Source of the DNA: an uncultured Verrucomicrobia subdivision 3 bacterium
GTDB taxonomy: Bacteria > Verrucomicrobiota > Verrucomicrobiae > Limisphaerales > UBA11358
Assembly (NCBI GenBank): GCA_903847285.1
Contig: CAINDH010000201.1
Span: 1 to 6,018 of the forward strand
Direction: 5' to 3'
DNA: 6,018 bases
Below the pieces are notes generated by a model that was not told the origin of the DNA, searched no databases, and saw only the letters and a list, made by a program, of their open reading frames with translations. Shown piece after piece: positions 1 to 4,786 of this stretch. A program made the translations under genes and the position numbers. Every line of letters starts with the position of its first letter. Position 1 is the first letter of the stretch.

Positions 1-2
1 CC

Positions 3-950
3 ACGAGCAGCAGCCAGACGACGCCCGGCTCGTTTTACTACGGCATCGCCAACGCCCCGGCGGCGGGACGCACGATTGTTTTTGACGTCAGCGGTTACAT
101 CCACACCGGCGGCACTTACACCATTGGCAAGTCGAAGATCACCATCGCGGGGCAGACCGCGCCGGGCGATGGCATCGGTTTCAAGGACGGCACGATCAAT
201 CTGACCGGCAACGATCTCATCATCCGGAACATTCGTTTCCGTGACGGCAACAGCGCCGACTCCGTTGATTTGGGTAACAACTCGAACATCATGATGGATC
301 ATTGCGACGTGATGTTCAGCAACGACGAAAATCTCTCCAGCTTCGGCACGCCGCCAGATTTGTTCACGTTCCAATGGTGCATGAATTCGTGGGGCATGGA
401 GACGCACTCGTGTGGCGGGTTGTGGGATCAGAACCGCGCCACCTGTCATCATTCGCTCTGGTCGCATAATCACACACGCAATCCGAAAGTCCGTTCCGCA
501 CTGCTCGATTGGGTGAACAACGTCACGTTCGACTGGGACATCGGCTTCATCATGGGCGACTCGTCATCCGGTGCGAATTGGAACGCAAATGTGCGCGGCA
601 GCTATTTTGTTTCACCGCCCGGCAATACGCACGGCGTGGCGCTGGAAAAAGCAAACCTCGACGGTCGCGGCAATCCCAACTTCCATTTGTATATTGAAGA
701 CAGCGCGATGGACGGCGACGGCGACGGCGTGTTGAGCGTGAGCAAAACCGGCTACGATCTCGCATCCGGTTCTTATGGCGTGAGCGCCACACCGTTTGCG
801 ACGGCGGGAATTCCGGTGACGATTGACGACCATCTGACCGCTTACAAAAAAGTTCTCTCCGCCACCGGCCCGGTGCGGATGGATTCCAATCCTTCCATGT
901 CGTTGCGCGATGAACTAAACACGCTCGCCGTCAACAACGTCATTCAGCAG
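3..950 (+). other. PL1 pectate lyase-like catalytic beta-helix domain (N-terminus missing)
   Basis: Several PL1 hallmarks occur in the expected order. GRTIVFDVSG (66-95) and ITIAGQTAPGDGI (up to 176) are the early beta-helix strands. MDHCDVMFSNDENLS (294-338) matches the 'DHCSxSWxxDEN' block that supplies calcium-region acidic residues. HSLWSHNHTRNPKVR (450-494) corresponds to the 'HHNLxxHNxxRNPR' block with the likely catalytic Arg, codon 477-479. Then come WVNNVTFDWD (from about 510), the 'NYY-PGP'-like block GSYFVSPPGN (around 600), and an AYKKVLSATG...SLRDEL tail (about 840-914), which matches the C-terminal helix region of bacterial PL1 proteins of this type. About 50-100 residues plus a signal peptide are probably lost to the left edge. 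Motif matching is from memory of the family. Whether the substrate is pectate, pectin or another uronan is not determinable. Confidence 0.85.
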
Positions 951-3900
951 CGCCGATTTCACATCAACGCGCCGGGCAAGACCGGCGTGAGCGGCGGCGG
1001 TTTCGGCACGCTGAATTCCGCACCGCCGGTTGTGGACACCGACCAGGACGGGATGCCGGACTTTTGGGAATCCACCCTTGGCTCGAATCCGAATCTCGAC
1101 GACCACACTAATGCGGTGCCCGCCGGAGCGTTCGTGCCAACGGGCTACACGCGGCTGGAAGAGTATCTGCAATTCTTGATGATGCCGCACACGGCGATGG
1201 CGAAGTCCACCGCCGCCGTGCCGAATGCGCTCGACGTTGACCTGCACAAATACACGTTCGGCTTCACCAACAATCTGCCCGTCACCTACACCATTTCAAA
1301 CGTGACGACCGGCACAGTCGCAGTGGTGAACGGCTATTTGGCGCATTTTGTGCCGCCGACCAACTTTTATGGCCGCGCGCGGTTTGATTTCACCGTCACT
1401 GACGGCGACGGCAGCACTTGGACGCAGACGTTTGCCGCGCTGGTTTCCATCGTGTCGCTGCCGCGCGACCTGATCTGGAAGGGCGACGGCGCTTCCAATA
1501 ATTTTGATACGAACACACTTTCATTTTTGTTCGGAACGAATACCACCGCTTACAGCATCGGCGACAACGTTACGTTCGACGACACCGGTTCCACGAATCC
1601 AGCGGTGAATCTCGTGGGCAGCCTGACGCCCGGTTCGGTCAATGTAAATTCCACGAAAACCTACACGCTCGGCGGCAGCGGCACGTTTATCGGCGGCATG
1701 AAATTGAAGCAATCCGGCGGCGGCACGCTGAACGTCAACACAGCCAATGCCTTCACCGGCGGCGGGACGATTGACAGCTCCACGCTCGTCCTCAACAGCG
1801 GCGGTGATATCGGCAACGGCGGATTCACCTTGCAGAACGCCACGATCACCTCGACTTACGGTGCCACAACGAGCTACGCGCTCGACAATCTTCTCACGAT
1901 TCCCGACGGCACGACGAGCACCATCAATCTTTCGCCGCGCATGAGTGTGGGTGGGGTTTCAGGCAACGGCACGTTGAATCTTAATATTTCCGGCACGGTG
2001 TTTCAATATGACAACTTGAACAGCGCTTATGGCGGCTTCACCGGCACACTCAATCTCACCGGCACCGTTCCCAACGCGCTTGTCACGGCGCAATTCAACG
2101 GCGGAGCATTCGACGGCAACCTCGCCAACGCCACGGTGAAACTCGATAATGTGGCGCTCATCGGCCGCCACAATTCCGGTGGCAATACGCTTTACGTCGG
2201 CGCGCTGACCGGCACGGCCACGAGCGGTTTTCAAGGTTCGGGTTTTGCCGGGCCGATGAATTTGACGGTCGGCGGATTGAACCGCGACACCGAATTCGCC
2301 GGCTCGATCACCAGCGTCAACAACACCAACCGCATCGTCAAGGTCGGCACGGGCAAATGGACCTTGAGCGGCTCAAATAATTTTTCCGGCGCGCTCATCG
2401 TCAGCAACGGCACGGTGCTGGTCACCGGCAGCGACGCGGGCAACATCGTGAGTGTCGTGAACGGTGGCACATTGCGTGGCACGGGCTATTTGGCCGGTGG
2501 CGTTTCTATCCAATCCGGCGGAAAATTATTGCCCGGCATTGGCGACGGACAGCCCGGCACGCTTACCACCAGCAACACGCTCTCGCTGGCCACGCCGTAT
2601 TTATTTTTTGATCTGTCGGGTTCGCCCTCGGGCGCGAACGACAAAATTGTGATGCAGGGTGGTTCGATTGCGATGAGCGGCGCGCAAAATTATGTTTTTT
2701 ATCTCACTGACCTCGCGCTGGGCGCGGGAACTTACAAATTGATTGACGGTGCCACGAGTTCAAGCGCGACCGGAGTTACGCTCTTGAGCAATCTGCCTGG
2801 AAACACACGTCAGACCATCAGTCTGTATAAATCCGGCACGGGAAATCCATCTTACGTCCGGCTGGACGTCTCGGGCACCGCCGCGTCGCTGTTGTGGACC
2901 GGGACCAATGGCAGCGCGTGGGATGTGTCCACCACCAACTGGCTCAACGGTTCCGCCGCCGACAAATTTTTCAACCTCGACACCGTTACGTTTGACGACA
3001 CCTCGACGAACGGCGCGGTCACGGTGACGCCTTACACGGGCACCGTCCAGCCAGTCTTCTTGACCGTGTCAAACAGCACACACGACTATACGATCAACGG
3101 CGGCGGGATTGCGGGACAGACAATCTTGGTGAAGAACGGTTCGGGAATGTTGACGCTCTCGCCGTATGCCATTACCACTACCTGCACCATGGTCAACAAC
3201 AGCACGATGCTCACCGTGGGCAGCACGAACGGCATTGCTCCCGGTTTGGTTGTCAGCGGCCCCCACATTCCGGCAAACACGACGGTGTTGTCGTTGCCGA
3301 ACAGCACCAATGTGATCATGTCGCAAGCGGCGCAATCTTCTGTGACCTATGCCAACCTCGTTTACTTCTGTGCTGCCAATTCCTACACCGGCGGCACGGT
3401 CGTCAACAGCGGCACACTCCAGTTGGTCAACAACCTGTTCGGTGGCGGCACCGGTCCCATCGCGCTCAACGGTGGCACCTTGTATCTTAACGGCATCGGC
3501 ACCGGGACGACCATCACCTGCGCCGGAACCAATACCTTGCAGACTTCCGGCCAACCTTACGCCAGTTTCGGACTGCAAGGTTCGGGCGTGTTGAATCTCA
3601 ACATCGGCGGCGGCGGCGTTTTTACTCCGGGCGGCGACTGGAGCGGATTCAGCGGCACCATCAATTTCCTCACCGGCAATTGGCTGCGAGAGGGAGCGAG
3701 CAGCTTTGGCAGTTCCAACGCCGTTTGGAATTTGGGCAGCAACGGCGGCATCTATAACAAGGACGGCGGGGCAAGCGTTTATCTGGGCGCGTTGTTCGGC
3801 GGCGCGAGTGCGGCCCTTGCCGGCGGTCAGACCGGCACGCCGATGACCACCTATGTCGTCGGCGGCATCAACACCAACAGCGTGTTCAACGGCACAATTT

Positions 3901-4670
3901 TCGAAGGTGGCCTCGGCACGGCGCTGGTTTTCAACGGTCCCGGTTCACTGACGCTTACTGGCACCAACAACAATTACAGTGCCAACACCCTGGTCAACGG
4001 CGGCGTGCTCTACGTCAACAACCTCACCGGCAACGGAACCGGGCCGGGCGATGTGCAGGTCGGCAGTGGCGCGACTCTCGCCGGTAATGGCAGCATCAGC
4101 GGCTTGGTTTCAATTGCCGATGGCGCGACGCTGGCGCCCGGCAACAGCACGGGCATCTTGACCATCGGTGATGGGCTGGTGCTTGGCGATGGTTCGATCT
4201 TGAACTTTGAATTGGGCACCGTGAGTGACGGCGTCAATATCACTGGTGACCTCACGTTCGGCGGGACGTTGAACGTCACCAACATGTCCGGCTACGGCGT
4301 GGGCGCTTACACGCTGTTCACCTACGGCGGTCAACTCTCCCTTGGCCACCTGATATTCGGCGCGAAACCGGCGGGCTACAATTATTTCATCAACACCAGC
4401 ACGCCCGGCCAAGTTAACCTCATCGTCGCGCCGACCACGCCGCCGAGCTTTGTCAATCTGGCCGTGAGCGGGAGTAATTTGGTTTTGAGTGGCAACAATG
4501 GCGTGCCGCTGGGAAATTATTATGTAATCGGTTCAACTAACTTGGCCTTGCCGATGACCGACTGGACGCGCATCGCGACGAATCAATTCGACGCCACCGG
4601 TAGTTTCACTTTCACCAATGTGCCGAATCCAAATTCGTCGCAATGGTTTTACCGTCTCCAACTTCCATGA
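3..4670 (+). CDS. Giant secreted PL1 pectate lyase-like protein with duplicated autotransporter-associated repeats (5' partial)
   Basis: The frame is open from base 3 to the TGA at 4668-4670, giving 1,555 residues with the true start upstream of the window. The TTG at 270 is internal: recognisable lyase sequence continues upstream of it (GRTIVFDVSG at 66-95, GQTAPGDGI at 150-176). Domains by fragment residue (1 = codon at base 3): PL1 right-handed beta-helix ~1-316; acidic DxDxDG linker 345-356; cadherin/Ig-like ~410-486; repeat module A ~490-959; repeat module B ~963-1476; C-terminal domain ~1480-1555. PL1 enzymes cleave alpha-1,4-galacturonan by beta-elimination with Ca2+ and a catalytic arginine; here the best candidate is R159 in HNHTRNPKVR. 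The missing N-terminus should hold a signal peptide. The protein is far longer than a stand-alone PL1 enzyme (about 300-450 residues), and most of the extra length is Gly/Thr/Asn-rich beta-repeat. Substrate specificity cannot be read from sequence. The family call is firm; the export route is unknown. Confidence 0.88.
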   Translation, partial: TSSSQTTPGSFYYGIANAPAAGRTIVFDVSGYIHTGGTYTIGKSKITIAGQTAPGDGIGFKDGTINLTGNDLIIRNIRFRDGNSADSVDLGNNSNIMMDHCDVMFSNDENLSSFGTPPDLFTFQWCMNSWGMETHSCGGLWDQNRATCHHSLWSHNHTRNPKVRSALLDWVNNVTFDWDIGFIMGDSSSGANWNANVRGSYFVSPPGNTHGVALEKANLDGRGNPNFHLYIEDSAMDGDGDGVLSVSKTGYDLASGSYGVSATPFATAGIPVTIDDHLTAYKKVLSATGPVRMDSNPSMSLRDELNTLAVNNVIQQRRFHINAPGKTGVSGGGFGTLNSAPPVVDTDQDGMPDFWESTLGSNPNLDDHTNAVPAGAFVPTGYTRLEEYLQFLMMPHTAMAKSTAAVPNALDVDLHKYTFGFTNNLPVTYTISNVTTGTVAVVNGYLAHFVPPTNFYGRARFDFTVTDGDGSTWTQTFAALVSIVSLPRDLIWKGDGASNNFDTNTLSFLFGTNTTAYSIGDNVTFDDTGSTNPAVNLVGSLTPGSVNVNSTKTYTLGGSGTFIGGMKLKQSGGGTLNVNTANAFTGGGTIDSSTLVLNSGGDIGNGGFTLQNATITSTYGATTSYALDNLLTIPDGTTSTINLSPRMSVGGVSGNGTLNLNISGTVFQYDNLNSAYGGFTGTLNLTGTVPNALVTAQFNGGAFDGNLANATVKLDNVALIGRHNSGGNTLYVGALTGTATSGFQGSGFAGPMNLTVGGLNRDTEFAGSITSVNNTNRIVKVGTGKWTLSGSNNFSGALIVSNGTVLVTGSDAGNIVSVVNGGTLRGTGYLAGGVSIQSGGKLLPGIGDGQPGTLTTSNTLSLATPYLFFDLSGSPSGANDKIVMQGGSIAMSGAQNYVFYLTDLALGAGTYKLIDGATSSSATGVTLLSNLPGNTRQTISLYKSGTGNPSYVRLDVSGTAASLLWTGTNGSAWDVSTTNWLNGSAADKFFNLDTVTFDDTSTNGAVTVTPYTGTVQPVFLTVSNSTHDYTINGGGIAGQTILVKNGSGMLTLSPYAITTTCTMVNNSTMLTVGSTNGIAPGLVVSGPHIPANTTVLSLPNSTNVIMSQAAQSSVTYANLVYFCAANSYTGGTVVNSGTLQLVNNLFGGGTGPIALNGGTLYLNGIGTGTTITCAGTNTLQTSGQPYASFGLQGSGVLNLNIGGGGVFTPGGDWSGFSGTINFLTGNWLREGASSFGSSNAVWNLGSNGGIYNKDGGASVYLGALFGGASAALAGGQTGTPMTTYVVGGINTNSVFNGTIFEGGLGTALVFNGPGSLTLTGTNNNYSANTLVNGGVLYVNNLTGNGTGPGDVQVGSGATLAGNGSISGLVSIADGATLAPGNSTGILTIGDGLVLGDGSILNFELGTVSDGVNITGDLTFGGTLNVTNMSGYGVGAYTLFTYGGQLSLGHLIFGAKPAGYNYFINTSTPGQVNLIVAPTTPPSFVNLAVSGSNLVLSGNNGVPLGNYYVIGSTNLALPMTDWTRIATNQFDATGSFTFTNVPNPNSSQWFYRLQLP
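1035..1070 (+). other. DxDxDG calcium-binding-type linker motif (thrombospondin-3/EF-loop-like)
   Basis: DTDQDGMPDFWE (fragment residues 345-356) has regularly spaced acidic residues, DxDxDGxxDxxE, as in thrombospondin type 3 and EF-loop-like calcium sites. It is followed by LGSNPNLDD, another acidic stretch. It lies just after the catalytic domain and probably acts as a Ca2+-stiffened spacer to the downstream beta-domains. A second acidic run, DGDGDG (about 712-729), lies inside the lyase domain. Calcium binding is inferred from motif spacing only. Confidence 0.65.
1230..1460 (+). other. Cadherin/Ig-like beta-sandwich domain
   Basis: About 77 residues start at VDLHKYTFGFTNNLPVTYTI and end in FTVTDGDGSTWTQTFAALVSIV. 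The pattern VTYTISN...G-V...F-P-NFYGRARFDFTVTDGDG is typical of cadherin-like tandem domains in bacterial exported proteins, in which a 'P..nf.G.d.FtytvtDg.G' block precedes the last strand. It is probably a structural spacer or binding module between the lyase and the repeat stalk. The exact family is not certain. Confidence 0.65.
1701..1796 (+). repeat. PATR repeat 1 (autotransporter-associated beta-strand repeat)
   Basis: KLKQSGGGTLNVNTANAFTG followed by GGTIDSSTLVLN fits the consensus 'K.G.GtLtLsg.NtytGgTtvn.GtL.v'. In autotransporter passengers such repeats form part of a beta-helical stalk. This is the first repeat of module A. Confidence 0.75.
2331..2429 (+). repeat. PATR repeat 2 (autotransporter-associated beta-strand repeat)
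   Basis: RIVKVGTGKWTLSGSNNFSG followed by ALIVSNGTVLVTG is the clearest match to the 'K.GtGtwtLsG.ntytG.t.v..GtL.v.G' consensus in the window. This is the second repeat of module A, placed just after the FAGSI block, as PATR 4 is after FNGTI in module B. Confidence 0.82.
3123..3431 (+). repeat. PATR repeat 3, interrupted by a ~70-residue insertion
   Basis: The first half, ILVKNGSGMLTLSPY, lies at about 3123-3167 and the second half, NSYTGGTVVNSGTLQLVN, at 3378-3431. Joined, they read as a normal PATR. The aligned repeat 1 has 6 codons between the conserved Leu (1728) and Asn (1746); here the same two positions (3150 and 3378) are 76 codons apart. Confidence 0.78.
3160..3374 (+). other. Inserted ~70-residue domain within PATR repeat 3
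   Basis: The segment between LTLSPY and the resumed repeat at NSYTGG reads TCTMVNNSTMLTVGSTNG, then IAPGLVVSGPHIPANTTVLS, then TNVIMSQAAQSS. The 'V..ST.GI.PG..VSG..IPA.T.V.S......I.MS..A' pattern resembles a small beta-domain I recall from phage tail-type and long repetitive bacterial surface proteins; this is a recollection, not a search. The segment has a cysteine near each end (codons 3183 and 3369), which could pair. Module A lacks any counterpart. Base composition does not look different from the surroundings by eye. Confidence 0.6.
3921..4019 (+). repeat. PATR repeat 4 (autotransporter-associated beta-strand repeat)
   Basis: ALVFNGPGSLTLTGTNNNYS followed by ANTLVNGGVLYVN fits the PATR consensus. 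This is the second repeat of module B, equivalent to PATR 2. It is followed, as in module A, by a 'GATLAGNGSISG..SIADGATLAPG' stretch, the usual continuation after such repeats. Confidence 0.8.
4440..4667 (+). other. C-terminal ~76-residue domain ending FYRLQLP, possible sorting or binding domain
   Basis: The final residues read PPSFVNLAVSGSNLVLSGNN, GVPLGNYYVIGSTNLALP, DWTRIATNQFDATGSFTFTN, then SQWFYRLQLP and stop. I recall near-identical tails ('GTYYVLTSTNLALP...W...NQFD.NG.F.FTN....FYRLQLP') on many unrelated large exported proteins of Verrucomicrobiota, so it is a shared end-domain and not part of the lyase. It does not look like PEP-CTERM (no PEP box, transmembrane segment or basic tail), LPXTG or a beta-barrel. 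Whether it sorts, anchors or binds is unknown. Confidence 0.6.
4667..4670 (+). promoter_or_regulatory. ATGA stop/start overlap, probable translational coupling
   Basis: The lyase stop TGA (4668-4670) and the fucosidase ATG (4667-4669) share the four bases ATGA. I see no good Shine-Dalgarno sequence directly upstream (the preceding bases are pyrimidine-rich, ACCGTCTCCAACTTCC), so re-initiation by ribosomes finishing the lyase is the likely start mechanism. No promoter or terminator fits between the genes. Confidence 0.7.
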
Positions 4671-4786
4671 GATACAACTATTTTCCATTGCATGGTTCCG
4701 TCCATATCCGGCTGATACGCCCCCTGATGGTCGTGGTGATGGCTTTTGCCCTTGAACCCGCATCGGTGCCATCCGTGTCTGCCGCA
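4667..4786 (+). other. N-terminal signal peptide of the fucosidase
   Basis: Residues 1-14 form a long n-region with Arg2; Arg16 and Arg19 lie close to the core. LMVVVMAFAL (20-29) is a hydrophobic stretch, followed by a polar region and SVSA/AQ at 36-41, giving a Sec-type cleavage after residue 39 or 40. No lipobox cysteine is present, so periplasmic or secreted soluble delivery is more likely than a lipoprotein. The n-region is long, so Met21 or Met25 could be considered as starts, but these would leave too short a signal. Confidence 0.75.

Larger units (their letters stand above)
1470..2879 (+). repeat. Large internal repeat, module A (about 470 residues)
   Basis: This is the first of two homologous modules within the lyase protein. 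In order it contains a DLIWKGDGASNNFD opening, GDNVTFDDTGST (VTFDDT from codon 1569), a first PATR repeat (~1701-1796), a GNGTLNLNISGTVF block (from 1968), a TLYVGALTGTATSGFQGSG block, a FAGSI block, a second PATR repeat (~2331-2429), GTLRGTGYLAGGVSIQSGGKLLPG, and a closing GAGTYKLIDGAT strand set. Every block has a counterpart in module B in the same order. The Gly/Thr/Asn/Ser-rich, short-period pattern suggests an elongated right-handed beta-helix stalk. Confidence 0.8.
2889..4430 (+). repeat. Large internal repeat, module B (about 514 residues, carries an insertion)
   Basis: This second copy opens with LLWTGTNGSAWDVSTTNW, then DTVTFDDTST (VTFDDT from codon 2985, 472 residues after the module A copy). 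A PATR repeat follows, split by an insertion, then GSGVLNLNIGGGGVF (from 3582), SVYLGALFGGASAALAGG, FNGTI, a second PATR repeat (~3921-4019), GATLAGNGSISGLVSIADGA and GVGAYTLFTYGG. The DNA around VTFDDT is 18/19 identical between copies (1568-1586 and 2984-3002). Elsewhere the copies have diverged clearly in protein sequence, so the duplication is old or the similarity is partly held by structure. Confidence 0.8.

Noticed and set aside
270..272. TTG at 270 as the start of the lyase gene
   Set aside because: The frame continues open to base 3 and encodes conserved PL1 strands upstream, so the true start is outside the window.
3160..3374. Insertion sequence or other mobile DNA behind the extra segment in module B
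   Set aside because: The segment is in frame and only about 210 bases long, without terminal inverted repeats or target duplications that I can see; it is a protein-domain insertion.
3069..3578. Minus-strand open frame of 169 codons opposite module B
   Set aside because: It is a mirror of Gly/Thr/Asn-rich repeat codons; the plus-strand frame aligns with module A and explains the sequence.
1660..3900. CRISPR-like or simple DNA repeats suggested by many GGCGGC and GGCACG runs
   Set aside because: There is no regular repeat-spacer spacing; the runs are codons for Gly-Gly and Gly-Thr in the beta-repeats of a continuous reading frame.
4600..4667. PEP-CTERM, LPXTG or autotransporter barrel at the lyase C-terminus
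   Set aside because: There is no PEP box, hydrophobic segment with basic tail, or LPXTG, and the space after the last repeat is too short for a barrel.
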